From Methanobrevibacter sp. (lineage in GTDB: Archaea > Methanobacteriota > Methanobacteria > Methanobacteriales > Methanobacteriaceae), in contig JAFRFB010000144.1 in assembly GCA_017434555.1 (NCBI GenBank), positions 1 to 58,133 of the forward strand: 58,133 nt of DNA. Reading direction: 5' to 3'. Both the position numbers and the translations under genes were made by a program. Position 1 is the stretch's first letter. Each line of letters starts with the position of its first letter. Of this stretch, positions 14,820 to 23,861 are shown in pieces. The notes beneath the pieces were generated by a model. It saw only the letters and a program-made list of their open reading frames with translations. It did not search any database and was not told where the DNA came from.

Positions 14820-15617
14820 ATGGAGAAAATAATTAATGCTCATTGTCATATTTATCCGGAAAAAATCGCTTCAAAGGCAGTTAAAGGAATTAGGGACTTT
14901 TATGATTTGGACATGTCTTTAAACGGTAAAACTGATGATTTAATTAAGAATGGAAGTCGTGTTGGTGTTGTTCATTATCTAGTTCATTCTGTTGCAACAA
15001 CTCCAAAGCAGGTCAGTTCAATCAATGAGTTCATCAGTTATGAAGTTAAAGAGCATCCGGATTTGTTCACAGGTTTCGGAACCCTGCATCCCGACAGCGA
15101 TGACATTGAAGGAGATGTTGATTATTTATTGGATTTGGGCCTTAAGGGAGTCAAACTGCATCCTGATTTCCAGTTATTCGCATTGAATGAAGAAAGAGCA
15201 TTCAAACTTGGCGAAGCCATTAATAATGCCGATATTCCGGTACTGATTCACTGTGGGGATTTCAGATATAACTATTCCAATCCTGAACAGTTAAAACCAT
15301 TTTTAGAAAGATTTCCCAACATGACGGTTATTGGAGCCCATTTTGCCGGCTGGAGCATGTGGGAAGATGCCACTAAAGAGCTTGCCGGAACACCAAACAT
15401 TTATGTTGATTTAAGCTCCAGTCTTTATGCATTATCTCCTGAAACCGCTTTGGAACTGATTCATGCATATGGTTCAGACAGGGTTTTATGGGGAACTGAC
15501 TATCCCATGTGGGACGCAGTTTCGGAAATGGAATATTTCAACAAGATTGATTTGACACAAAAAGAAAGATCACAGATTTTATACGAAAACGCTTCAAAGC
15601 TTTTAAAACTAGATTAA
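14820..15617 (+). CDS. Amidohydrolase-family metal-dependent hydrolase (Amidohydro_2)
   Basis: 265 aa, a TIM-barrel metallohydrolase. Visible metal-site elements are NAHCHIYP (His6-x-His8 pair region), GVKLHPDFQ, IHCGDF, GAHFAGW and WGTDYPMW (the late Asp). This set matches the Amidohydro_2 / ACMS-decarboxylase-like branch rather than TatD. A start ATG at 14820 follows GGTGG and the stop is one base before the next ATG, so it is coupled to the bile-salt-hydrolase-type gene. The substrate is unknown; the coupling suggests processing of amide-bearing or conjugated compounds. Confidence 0.8.
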   Translation: MEKIINAHCHIYPEKIASKAVKGIRDFYDLDMSLNGKTDDLIKNGSRVGVVHYLVHSVATTPKQVSSINEFISYEVKEHPDLFTGFGTLHPDSDDIEGDVDYLLDLGLKGVKLHPDFQLFALNEERAFKLGEAINNADIPVLIHCGDFRYNYSNPEQLKPFLERFPNMTVIGAHFAGWSMWEDATKELAGTPNIYVDLSSSLYALSPETALELIHAYGSDRVLWGTDYPMWDAVSEMEYFNKIDLTQKERSQILYENASKLLKLD

Positions 15618-15618
15618 A

Positions 15619-16593
15619 ATGTGCACTGCTAGTAACTATATAACAAAAAAGCATTATTTCGGACGTAACTTTGACTATGAAATTTCATACAATGAAAGGG
15701 TGTGCATCACTCCACGTAATTTCATCTTTTCCTTTAGGCTGATAGATGACATTAAGACTCATTTTGCCATTATAGGAATTACCGCAGGAATTGATGAATA
15801 TCCTCTATACTACGATGCATGCAATGAAAAAGGATTATCCATTGCTGGACTTAATTTTGCAGGAAATGCATGTTATCTTGAAGAAAAAAAAGACATGATT
15901 AATATCACTCCATTTGAATTTATTCCTTATTTATTGAGCAATTTCTCCACTGTAAGTGAGGTTAAAAAAGCTTTAAAAAACATTAATCTTGTCAATATTA
16001 ATTTTTCAGAAGGTCTTCCATTATCTCCGCTTCACTGGATGATATCTGATGAAAATGAGGCTATTGTTGTCGAACCTTTAGAGGACGGCTTGAAAGTCTA
16101 TGATAATCCTGTAGGTGTTTTAACCAACAATCCTCCATTCGACAAACAGCTGTCTACATTAAATAAATATATGGGATTATCCAATAAAAATCCTAAAAAT
16201 ACATTTTCTGATGATTATGATTTGGATGAATATTCAAGAGGAATGGGTGCAATAGGTCTTCCTGGAGACTTGTCATCATCTTCAAGGTTTGCAAAAGTCG
16301 CATTTACACGTGCCAATTCACACGCCGGAGATGGCGAATCAGAAAGCGTATCCCAGTTTTTCCACATACTGCATTCTGTAGAGCAGCAAAAGGGCTGCAC
16401 ATTCATAAGTGAGGATTTATATGAATATACGATATACACCTCATGCTACAATACAAATGATGCTGTTTTATATTATACGACATATAACAATAATCAGATA
16501 GCTAAAGTGGAAATGGCAAATGAGAATCTGGACAGTGACAAGTTAATATTCTATGATTTGATTGATGAAGAAAAATTCTTAAATGTTAATTAA
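15619..16593 (+). CDS. Choloylglycine hydrolase family enzyme (bile salt hydrolase-like)
   Basis: 324 aa, normal for the family. Cys2 is exposed as N-terminal nucleophile after removal of Met1. Other active-site residues match: Arg16 and Asp19 in FGRNFDYE, the Asn79/Asn83 region in GLNFAGNA, Asn170/171 in LTNNPPFD and Arg223 in SSSRFAKVAF. No signal peptide is present, so the enzyme is cytosolic. Family members cleave glycine- or taurine-conjugated bile acids, or penicillin V or acyl-homoserine lactones; bile salt hydrolase activity is known for gut Methanobrevibacter. Specificity cannot be decided from motifs alone. Confidence 0.88.
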   Translation: MCTASNYITKKHYFGRNFDYEISYNERVCITPRNFIFSFRLIDDIKTHFAIIGITAGIDEYPLYYDACNEKGLSIAGLNFAGNACYLEEKKDMINITPFEFIPYLLSNFSTVSEVKKALKNINLVNINFSEGLPLSPLHWMISDENEAIVVEPLEDGLKVYDNPVGVLTNNPPFDKQLSTLNKYMGLSNKNPKNTFSDDYDLDEYSRGMGAIGLPGDLSSSSRFAKVAFTRANSHAGDGESESVSQFFHILHSVEQQKGCTFISEDLYEYTIYTSCYNTNDAVLYYTTYNNNQIAKVEMANENLDSDKLIFYDLIDEEKFLNVN

Positions 16594-16619
16594 AACAAAA
16601 TATTATGTGGTGTATATAA

Positions 16620-17288
16620 ATGGGAATGTTTTCAAAAACTCCTGCTGAAAGGAAACTTGAAGAGTTAACCGGGGGAATAATCTTAAGCGATGAGTATAAG
16701 GCTATTTTAAAGGCCAAAGGCATTGACTTAAAAACAGGAGAACGCATTAAAAATCAACTGAAAGAGGAAATCAAATTAAATATCGTAAGTGAGGAAGGTC
16801 TTGAAACCAGAATCAGATATCTGATTAATCAGAATGCAAAAAAGACTCCGGAAAAGCCAGTTGAAGATGAGCCTTCAGTCATAATTGCCGAGTCTTCTCT
16901 CAAAAAATACGGGGAAGAGGTCAAATCACTTAAATCCGAATATGATGCCAAGGAAAAGGTTGTCATTAATCTCATTGAAAAATCCTTTGCACCGCCACAA
17001 ATCACATATGACAAGTTTATGGATTCCGTTAACAACTGCACCAAGGTTTTCAACAATCAGTACGATTCCGCATTAAGCATTATCAAGCTAACCACACGTG
17101 AGACTCCAAGAATTGATACTGAACTTGAAAATAAAATCAGAAACATGAAGACAATCATTTCCCATGTTGACGATTTGACCAATGAACTGATAATTAATTT
17201 AAGCTCAGACAATAAAAGCAATGCGGACGTTGATATTCTATTCGATGATATGAAAGATTTAATCGATTCAGTAAAAAAATATGATTAA
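16620..17288 (+). CDS. Hypothetical helical protein in TelA operon
   Basis: 222 aa, soluble and almost entirely helical. The N-terminus (AERKLEELTGGIILSDEYKAILKAKGIDLKTG) looks like a short domain, followed by a Pro/Glu linker (residues 83-92) and two long coiled-coil stretches. It precedes a TelA gene by about 80 bp. In bacteria TelA is commonly encoded beside XpaC; this protein occupies the same place but I cannot show it is XpaC. A partner role for TelA is plausible. Confidence 0.6.
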   Translation: MGMFSKTPAERKLEELTGGIILSDEYKAILKAKGIDLKTGERIKNQLKEEIKLNIVSEEGLETRIRYLINQNAKKTPEKPVEDEPSVIIAESSLKKYGEEVKSLKSEYDAKEKVVINLIEKSFAPPQITYDKFMDSVNNCTKVFNNQYDSALSIIKLTTRETPRIDTELENKIRNMKTIISHVDDLTNELIINLSSDNKSNADVDILFDDMKDLIDSVKKYD

Positions 17289-17365
17289 TAACAAGTTTAA
17301 TACATAACTATAAAACAAACATACTTAAATATTATTATATAATTACTATTTTAAGAGGTATTGAA

Positions 17366-18508
17366 ATGTCTGAATTTTCACTTGATATTGATAAAATAGA
17401 AAATGAAGTAAATGATACAATTAAGGTAGAACAGGAAAAATTGGAAAATTCAAATCTTAAAACTCAGGCCGAAAAGAATGCAGTGGCCATTTTTGAAGCT
17501 GATTTAGATAACCCTTCCGAACGTGAAAACATTGTAAAACCATTGGAAGATTTCGGTTTAAATGACATGACAAGGTCTTCACAAAGAAATAAGCTTTTAA
17601 GCACTCGTTTTGTTGACTTAAATAAAGGCAGTTCCGAATCAGAAAATATCGGTGACAAATTGGCTGAATTGAATTTTCAGATGAAGGATTTGGATCCTGG
17701 AAAAGTTGATTTCGCCAAAAAAGGAGTTTTAGGAGATATTTTTAATCCTGTAAGAAAATACTTCAACAGATATCAAAAGGCTGAAGTAGCAATTTCTCAG
17801 ATAATAGCTTCACTTGACCACAGCAGCAAAGTCCTCCAGAATGATAACACAACCCTCATTGCAGAGGAAAATTACTTGAGAGAAATTACAAACAAGTTAT
17901 TGGCTGATATCGAGCTTGGAAAACAGATGGATGAATCAATTGAAATGCAAATACAAAAAGCGGAAATTGAAGGAGTCGATCAGGATAAAATAGACTATGT
18001 AAAAGAAGAGATACTCTTTCCTTTAAGACAAAGAATCATGGACATGCAGCAAATGATTGTAATCAACCAGCAGGGAATAGTCTCCTTAAACGTTATCAGA
18101 AGAAACAACAAGGAACTTATCCGTGGTGTTAACCGTGCTAAAAACGTTACTGTAACCGCTTTAAGAACCGGTGTAATGGTTGCAAGCGCACTTTATGATC
18201 AAAAAATAGTAATGGACAAAATCAATATCCTTAATGAAACTACAGGTAATATTATAGAGTCCACTTCACACATGCTCAGAGAACAGGGCGCTGAAATTCA
18301 AAAGTCAAGTGCTGAAGCTATGATTTCACCTGAAATTCTTCAAAATTCATTTAATGAAGCTATTCAGGCAATTGAAGAAGTAAGTACCTATAAACAGGAA
18401 TCACTTCCTAGAATGAAAGAGACTATCATGATGTTCAGCAATATGGCTGATGAAGGTGAAAAGGTAGTCAAAAAACTCGAAACCGGAAATAAGGATTTAA
18501 TTGAATAG
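17366..18508 (+). CDS. Toxic anion resistance protein, TelA family
   Basis: 380 aa. The family core is seen from about residue 105 (LDPGKVDFAKKGVLGDIFNPVRKYFNRYQKAEVAISQI) through LREITNKLLADIELGKQMDESIEMQI to GVNRAKNVTVTALRTGVMVASAL. It is nearly all helical and soluble, with no membrane segment. TelA proteins are linked to tellurite and envelope-stress resistance, with an unknown mechanism. The gene has its own AT-rich promoter region (TTAAATATTATTATATAAT, 17324-17342) and AGAGGT before the ATG. The zinc-ribbon membrane gene starts 2 bp after its stop. Confidence 0.88.
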   Translation: MSEFSLDIDKIENEVNDTIKVEQEKLENSNLKTQAEKNAVAIFEADLDNPSERENIVKPLEDFGLNDMTRSSQRNKLLSTRFVDLNKGSSESENIGDKLAELNFQMKDLDPGKVDFAKKGVLGDIFNPVRKYFNRYQKAEVAISQIIASLDHSSKVLQNDNTTLIAEENYLREITNKLLADIELGKQMDESIEMQIQKAEIEGVDQDKIDYVKEEILFPLRQRIMDMQQMIVINQQGIVSLNVIRRNNKELIRGVNRAKNVTVTALRTGVMVASALYDQKIVMDKINILNETTGNIIESTSHMLREQGAEIQKSSAEAMISPEILQNSFNEAIQAIEEVSTYKQESLPRMKETIMMFSNMADEGEKVVKKLETGNKDLIE

Positions 18509-18510
18509 AC

Positions 18511-18912
18511 ATGAAATGCTATAACTGCGGCTTTGAAAACGATGAGAATACATCATACTGCCATCAATGTGGTGTCAATCTAAAAAATGATGATGATAAA
18601 ACTTTAAAAAGGAATTCCAATATTAGGGTTAATACAAGACATTCTCATCCGGCACCTCCGATAAATTCATTACAGGCCAAGCTGCTTTATAAAGAGGACA
18701 GATACACCGGTAAGTTAAGGATGGCTAAAACTAAATGCGCTACGATAGTAGTGTTTTCAGCCTTTTTCTTTTTTTCACTGGCAATATCATTGTTTGCAGG
18801 TAATATGTTACTCTCATTTGTAATATCTATTGCTTTCGGTTTGGTGTTTGCAATTCCAGTTGCAATAATCGGTACAGTTATTGGATATGCCCTAGATAAG
18901 ATTACCCATTAG
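18511..18912 (+). CDS. Zinc-ribbon membrane protein
   Basis: 133 aa. The N-terminal zinc ribbon is Cys3-x2-Cys6 and Cys17-x2-Cys20 (MKCYNCGFENDENTSYCHQCG). A basic linker with His/Pro follows, then two membrane helices (about 78-97 and 101-127). It is the last gene of the TelA operon (2-bp gap), so it may anchor or regulate TelA at the membrane. Its 3' end overlaps the converging flavin-binding gene by 4 bp. Confidence 0.75.
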   Translation: MKCYNCGFENDENTSYCHQCGVNLKNDDDKTLKRNSNIRVNTRHSHPAPPINSLQAKLLYKEDRYTGKLRMAKTKCATIVVFSAFFFFSLAISLFAGNMLLSFVISIAFGLVFAIPVAIIGTVIGYALDKITH

Positions 18913-19379
18913 CGTTCAACTACAGTTTTGCCGCTCATATGCTCTATTGTCAATTCAAAGACTTCTGTTTTATCAAATAATCTTTTAATTTCTTTTTCAG
19001 TATCTTCTTCTGTTGGGAAAAACTTATTTCCCAGATATCTTAATTTTTCTATTTTTTCATCATTATCAGTTAATGTTTTGATTTTTCCAAAAACGATGAC
19101 GCTTTTAAATGTATACCACCATTCGCCCTCATTTTTAACACCGCTGTCCATCACGCAGTATGAAGCTTTTGGATGTTTTTCAACAGCATCTTTCTTGTGG
19201 CCTGTTTTTGCTCCATGAAAGTATATTTTACCGTCGACGTAAACATGGCTCATCGGGAGTGAATAAGGATAGTCGTCATCTCCAAGAAGCGCCAATACGC
19301 CTCTTGCTTCATTAATCAATATGTTGATGCATTCTTCTTCGGATAGCTCCTGCTTTTGGCGTCTCATTTTTCTAAACAT
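18909..19379 (-). CDS. Pyridoxamine 5'-phosphate oxidase-like flavin-binding protein
   Basis: 156 aa. The split-barrel fold is indicated by GVLALLGDDDYPYSLPMSHVYVDGKIYFHGAKTGHKKDAV followed by CVMDSGV and FKSVIVFGKIKTL. This pattern is that of the NimA / FMN-binding (Putative_PNPOx) branch, including the His of GHK. It probably binds FMN or F420 and reduces small molecules; NimA homologues have been linked to nitroimidazole resistance. It converges on the zinc-ribbon gene and lies 4 bp downstream of the Cys-rich gene on the same strand. Confidence 0.85.
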   Translation of the reverse strand: MFRKMRRQKQELSEEECINILINEARGVLALLGDDDYPYSLPMSHVYVDGKIYFHGAKTGHKKDAVEKHPKASYCVMDSGVKNEGEWWYTFKSVIVFGKIKTLTDNDEKIEKLRYLGNKFFPTEEDTEKEIKRLFDKTEVFELTIEHMSGKTVVER

Positions 19380-19383
19380 CTTT

Positions 19384-19932
19384 TCACCTTATTATCTGGT
19401 ATTTGATTTTACTGTTTTCCCTTTTTCTTGAATCCATATCCACCAAATCATATACCAGTTTATTTTTAAGCAAGAATCTCCATACTTTATATGTCTCATT
19501 AATAAAATCCTCGTTTAAAGAAATATTTTCTTTTATTAAGGGACATTCATATGGATACTCGCTTTCATCAAAAATTAAATAAAAATGATTGCTTTTGTCA
19601 ATATGAGGTATCAATGGAAATGTTCTGCATTGAATCGGTCTTATTTGACGTTCACACTTAGGCGGATTTAAACATTTCACTGTATAAACGCCTTCTTTCC
19701 ATGAATGAGGATAGTTTATTTCTTTAATGTCAAAATGTTTTACTTCAAAGCTTTTGCTTGATTCAAACATTTTTTCCTCACCCGGAAGAAGATAAATTAT
19801 CAAATCATCATTTGAATAGTCTTCATCGTCGTATGTGCAGCATCTCTGCTTACATAGCTTTCCGCAGTCATAGTCAACTGGTGATACCCGATTCAATATT
19901 TCATATATTTTTTCAATTCTTTCTTTTTCCAT
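19384..19932 (-). CDS. Cysteine-rich metal/Fe-S cluster-binding protein (YkgJ-like)
   Basis: 182 aa. Conserved Cys are clustered as CGKLCKQRCCTYDDEDY near the N-terminus and CLNPPKCERQIRPIQCRTFPLIP in the centre. This is the layout of the putative zinc- or iron-chelating CxxxCxxCC family (YkgJ-like). There is no signal peptide. It is upstream of, and probably co-transcribed with, the flavin-binding protein (4 bp gap). Activity is unknown; maturation or metal handling for its partner is a reasonable guess only. Confidence 0.7.
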   Translation of the reverse strand: MEKERIEKIYEILNRVSPVDYDCGKLCKQRCCTYDDEDYSNDDLIIYLLPGEEKMFESSKSFEVKHFDIKEINYPHSWKEGVYTVKCLNPPKCERQIRPIQCRTFPLIPHIDKSNHFYLIFDESEYPYECPLIKENISLNEDFINETYKVWRFLLKNKLVYDLVDMDSRKRENSKIKYQIIR

Positions 19933-20143
19933 AGCTGGTGATATTTTTATCGCTCAAATAATTAAAGATTATTGATTGAAAATAGATGCTATTATATTGA
20001 AAATATGATTAATTAAATTTAATTTTTCTATTCGATACAAAAAATTTTTATAGCTACTTTCAATTTAATAAATTTTATGATTATTTTGGATAATTTTTTC
20101 ATTGATTATCTACATATACTTTAATCAGTAAGGGGTTTTTAAA

Positions 20144-20944
20144 ATGGAAAGTTATATTTCTAATGAATTGGGATTAAGATTTCCACCTATAGTCCTTTTA
20201 AAGTCTGATGAAAGGCCGGATGATGCAAAAGGACCTAAATCCGGAAAAGGTGGATGCGTAATGAGTTTTGTTGCACAAACTATTGCAAAAAGAGTTACAA
20301 CATGCTTTGGGCGTGAAAATATTTCCTGCGGAGGCATTTCTTCAGGTTTCGGATGGGGAACAGGATTTCAGACAGAAGAAGACCTGGATTTTCAAGCCAC
20401 ATTTCTATCCTGCGGAATAGAATCAGCTCCGGATAAAGAATCATATGAAAAAAGGCTTGATAAAATGCTAAGAGTCAGCGAAATGTTTCGTGAAGGTGAG
20501 CGAATCTTTACAGACTTTAAAACCGCAAAGGAAAATATTAAAAATAGGCCAATATATGATGAAGGTGAATATGTAATATTCAAAGCTTTAGAAAACTTAA
20601 ATGATGGAGAAATTCCAAGCTCAGTAATATTTACTTTAAATCCTTTGGAATTGACCGTTCTAATTCAGATTAACACTTCATTCAGAACGGATAATGCATG
20701 TCTTTTGACTCCACAGGCATCATCATGCCAGTCAATAGGATGCTTTGTATTCAATCAGGATGAAAGTGATGATCCTGTTCCTGTTTTGGGCCCGATTGAT
20801 TTGGCAGGAAGATCAAAAACAAAACATTTCATCCCAAATGATTATCTGACATTAGCAATGCCTTGGAAACTATATCTTAAGTTGGAGGAAGTTAGTAAAA
20901 AAAGTGTTCTTCAAACTGAATTACTGGAAAAATATTTAAAATGA
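20144..20944 (+). CDS. DUF169 family protein
   Basis: 266 aa, cytosolic. The N-terminal LRFPPIVLLKSDERPDDA, the Cys-containing GGCVMSFVAQTIAKRVTTCFGRENISCGGISSGFGWG, the later PASSCQSIG-like text (TPQASSCQSIGCFVF) and the C-terminal LTLAMPWKLYLKLEE match DUF169, common in anaerobes. The conserved Cys suggest a metal or Fe-S site but the function is unknown. TAAGGGGT precedes the ATG. An AT-rich promoter region with TTTTTATAG lies at about 20046. Confidence 0.8.
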   Translation: MESYISNELGLRFPPIVLLKSDERPDDAKGPKSGKGGCVMSFVAQTIAKRVTTCFGRENISCGGISSGFGWGTGFQTEEDLDFQATFLSCGIESAPDKESYEKRLDKMLRVSEMFREGERIFTDFKTAKENIKNRPIYDEGEYVIFKALENLNDGEIPSSVIFTLNPLELTVLIQINTSFRTDNACLLTPQASSCQSIGCFVFNQDESDDPVPVLGPIDLAGRSKTKHFIPNDYLTLAMPWKLYLKLEEVSKKSVLQTELLEKYLK

Positions 20945-21273
20945 TAATGAAGAATTTTTGAGACTTGATTAAGTTGGAACCGTTGTAGTCTGATTTTAGT
21001 ATTTTTTTCATAACAGAGTATCCGACAGTCGGAGGAGATAATGCTATGTTAAACATTAACTTAATGTCTGATGAATACATTATAACATCCAGTTAAATGG
21101 ATGTGGCATAGTAAAGGCTGTAAAAGTAAATTCATAATTTCAGAATTTTAATCAACTCTTAAAACTTTTTTTATTTTTTTGTATTCAAAATTAAACTCAT
21201 AACAATTATTTTCATTAATTTTATATAGGTAAAAAATTAAATATATTGATAATTAAAACTTTTTTGTGTAATT
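20945..21273. other. Intergenic region with small inverted repeats
   Basis: This 329-bp stretch has no convincing gene. It contains CCGACAGTCGG (about 21022-21032) and a pair of arms ATCCA and TGGAT flanking AGTTAAA. A minus-strand open frame (20892-21080) is present but has no start signal and partly overlaps the DUF169 gene. The AAATATATT run at about 21239 is the likely TATA box of the following GT2 gene. Confidence 0.4.
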
Positions 21274-22206
21274 ATGAAAACTGCAATATTAATACCTTGT
21301 TATAATGAGTCTGCAACAATTAAAAAGGTTGTATGTGATTTTAAAGAAGCAATGCCACATGCAGATATATATGTATATGACAACAATTCCACAGATGGCA
21401 CAGATGATATAGCTCGTGAAAACGGTGCTATTGTAAGATATGAATATAAACAAGGTAAAGGAAATGTTGTTCGCTCAATGTTTAGGGATATTGACGCTGA
21501 TTGTTACATTATGGTAGATGGTGATGACACATACCCTGCCGAATCAGCATTGGAATTTGAAAAGCTTGTTCTTGAAAAAAATGTGGACATGGTTATCGGT
21601 GACAGATTGTCATCAACTTATTTTGAAGAAAATGACCGTCCGTTCCACAATACAGGAAACAAAATGGTCAGATGGCTAATTAACCTATTCTTTTCCAGTG
21701 ATCTGCAGGATATTATGACTGGAATGAGAGCATTCAGTTTTGATTTTGTAAAATCATTTCCTATAGTCTCTAAAGAGTTTGAAATAGAAACTGAAATGAG
21801 CGTTTTTGCATTGATGAATAATTTTACTATAGAAGAGATTCCTATTGAATACAGAGACCGTATTGAAGGAAGCGAATCCAAACTAAATACTTATAGGGAC
21901 GGATATAAAGTAATCAGAATGATTTATACGTTGGTCCGTGATAAAAGACCTCTGTTTTTCTTTTCTACAGTATCCTTAATCCTATTGATTATTGCAGGAA
22001 TTCACTTTTTCCCGATTTTATTCAAGTTTTTCAGCTCAGGTTATGTTTTAAAAATACCTACGTTAATTGTTATTTCAACAGTTGTCATTGTGGCTACAGT
22101 AACCTTTTTTGCTGGTGTTATTTTACATGTTATTAAAAAACAGAATAACGCACAGCTTGAAAATCATTTGACATTAATCAGACTGCTTAAAAAAGATGAT
22201 GATTAG
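21274..22206 (+). CDS. Family 2 glycosyltransferase with C-terminal membrane helices
   Basis: 310 aa. The GT-A domain spans residues 1-220: LIPCYNESATIKKVV, YVYDNNSTDGTDD, GKGNVVRSMF and the DxD-type MVDGDDTYP match dolichyl-phosphate mannosyl/glucosyl transferase-like GT2 enzymes. Two membrane helices (228-248 and 262-290) follow, as in undecaprenyl- or dolichyl-phosphate sugar synthases. It likely loads a sugar onto a lipid carrier used by the two DUF2142 proteins that follow (22 bp and 37 bp gaps). The start is about 30 bp after a TATA run, so the leader is short. Confidence 0.87.
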   Translation: MKTAILIPCYNESATIKKVVCDFKEAMPHADIYVYDNNSTDGTDDIARENGAIVRYEYKQGKGNVVRSMFRDIDADCYIMVDGDDTYPAESALEFEKLVLEKNVDMVIGDRLSSTYFEENDRPFHNTGNKMVRWLINLFFSSDLQDIMTGMRAFSFDFVKSFPIVSKEFEIETEMSVFALMNNFTIEEIPIEYRDRIEGSESKLNTYRDGYKVIRMIYTLVRDKRPLFFFSTVSLILLIIAGIHFFPILFKFFSSGYVLKIPTLIVISTVVIVATVTFFAGVILHVIKKQNNAQLENHLTLIRLLKKDDD

Positions 22207-22228
22207 ATTTCATTTTTGGGTTTTTTAA

Positions 22229-23824
22229 ATGAATAATATTAACTTTCAAGACATTAAAGGAGCTTTTTTAAAGTCAAAAAAGTATTGGCTTATCTATTTG
22301 CTTTTAATTACCATAATGGGATTATCAACGATTTCTAAAAGAAATTTTACAGATCCTAGTTTTGAAATATTGATTTTTGTTATTGTAGCTATTTTTGGAA
22401 TTCTATCCATCACATTCTATTTTTCAAATAACAATAAAGATGAGCTGCACAAGGTGGCTTTTGTCATAATCATGATATTTGGGATAACTGCAGCATTAAT
22501 TGTCCCGATTTGTGATGTCAGTGATGAATTGGAACATTTAACAAGAGCTGAAATCACCTCTCAAGGTGTTTTAATACCCCACTGGACAGGAGATGATGTG
22601 GGCATACACAGATTATATAACCAGAGTGATGAAGGTAAATACAGCACTGTTTTAAATCCTAATGTGGGTTTTGAAACTATTCAAAGCCTTGTATTTTTCA
22701 GTCAGAGTCGTGAAAAGACAGTTTTTGATATAGAAGGAGATACAGATAAGATTGATCACACCAAATTTGTGGATGGCTCCGCATTTGAGCAGAATCCATT
22801 TTTCGGATACCTGCCTCAGGCTATAGGTATTTTAATTGCTAAATTATTTGATTTAAATGTAATATGGATTTTATGGCTTGGAAGAATTGGAAATCTCCTA
22901 TGTTATGCTACTTTAATATCTCTTGCAGTTCGAAAAACTCCTGTCTTAAAGATGCCTCTTTTGGCTGTATCATGCATTCCAATCACGATTTATCAAGCAG
23001 CATCGGCAAGTATTGATTCCATGATTATTGGTTTGGGCATATTGGCCGTTGCATATTTTATTTACATGCTTAAGGCAGATGAAAAGTCGATAGAACTTAA
23101 AGATGTTGCAATTTTTACTGTAATCTGTCTTTTATTGGGTCTTTGCAAGTTGACATATCTGGCATTCATATTCATGCTTCTCATTGTCCCTAGAAAGAAT
23201 TTTGCCTTTGAAAAGGCCTTGCCTATTTCTCTAGGTTCAATTTCAATAGTTGCTATAATAGGAGTTTTATGGAGCAGATATTCAACCCCTGCGTTAATGC
23301 ATTCATGGAGATCTAAGCTAAACTGGGTCAGCTCAGCGGATCAGATTTCATATCTTATTCACAATCCGATGTTTGCATGGAAATTCATAACGCAGATATT
23401 TACCACGGATTTGGCCTGGATGGTTTATGGAGTATTTAATTTCTTCAGTGCAGGAAGTAAATATCATTATGCAAATACTTATTATTTGATTACAGTAATG
23501 TTACTGCTATTTTTACTTGCAATTCTAATATTATATCCTGAAAATAATAGATTCGGCAAAAAGACAAGATTGGGCTCTTTACTTGTTTTGCTAATTGTTT
23601 ATGTGGGAACATGTTTTGTACAGTTATTAACATGGTCAAGTGTCGGATATGTCCAGTTAGGTATTAATACTCGATATTTCGTCCCTTTAATTGCATTGAT
23701 TCCACTTATTGCAGCTTTTAATTATTTCGATTGGGACAAGTCTAAATTTGATAACTATTCAATAGTTTTCATTATTGCATTTATGGCTGCATTAATATTG
23801 GCTTTTACAACCAAATACTATTAA
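22229..23824 (+). CDS. DUF2142 polytopic membrane protein, copy 1
   Basis: 531 aa with about 12-13 membrane helices. The conserved extracytoplasmic motif PICDVSDELEHLTRAEITSQGVLIPHW (about 92-118) corresponds to the DE-H motif of DUF2142, a family related to GT-C glycosyltransferases, in which acidic residues in the first external loop are catalytic. GFATKYY-like endings are shared with the next gene. It probably transfers sugars from a lipid carrier to surface glycan or S-layer/adhesin glycoproteins. Directly downstream of the GT2 gene. Confidence 0.82.
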   Translation: MNNINFQDIKGAFLKSKKYWLIYLLLITIMGLSTISKRNFTDPSFEILIFVIVAIFGILSITFYFSNNNKDELHKVAFVIIMIFGITAALIVPICDVSDELEHLTRAEITSQGVLIPHWTGDDVGIHRLYNQSDEGKYSTVLNPNVGFETIQSLVFFSQSREKTVFDIEGDTDKIDHTKFVDGSAFEQNPFFGYLPQAIGILIAKLFDLNVIWILWLGRIGNLLCYATLISLAVRKTPVLKMPLLAVSCIPITIYQAASASIDSMIIGLGILAVAYFIYMLKADEKSIELKDVAIFTVICLLLGLCKLTYLAFIFMLLIVPRKNFAFEKALPISLGSISIVAIIGVLWSRYSTPALMHSWRSKLNWVSSADQISYLIHNPMFAWKFITQIFTTDLAWMVYGVFNFFSAGSKYHYANTYYLITVMLLLFLLAILILYPENNRFGKKTRLGSLLVLLIVYVGTCFVQLLTWSSVGYVQLGINTRYFVPLIALIPLIAAFNYFDWDKSKFDNYSIVFIIAFMAALILAFTTKYY

Positions 23825-23861
23825 ATATCTTAAAGGACAAATAATTAATAGAGGTAGTTAT

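Noticed and set aside
20892-21080. Minus-strand ORF containing SPPTVG, reminiscent of ABC permeases such as ModB
   Set aside because: Only a few residues match, it overlaps the DUF169 gene end, and there is no start signal.
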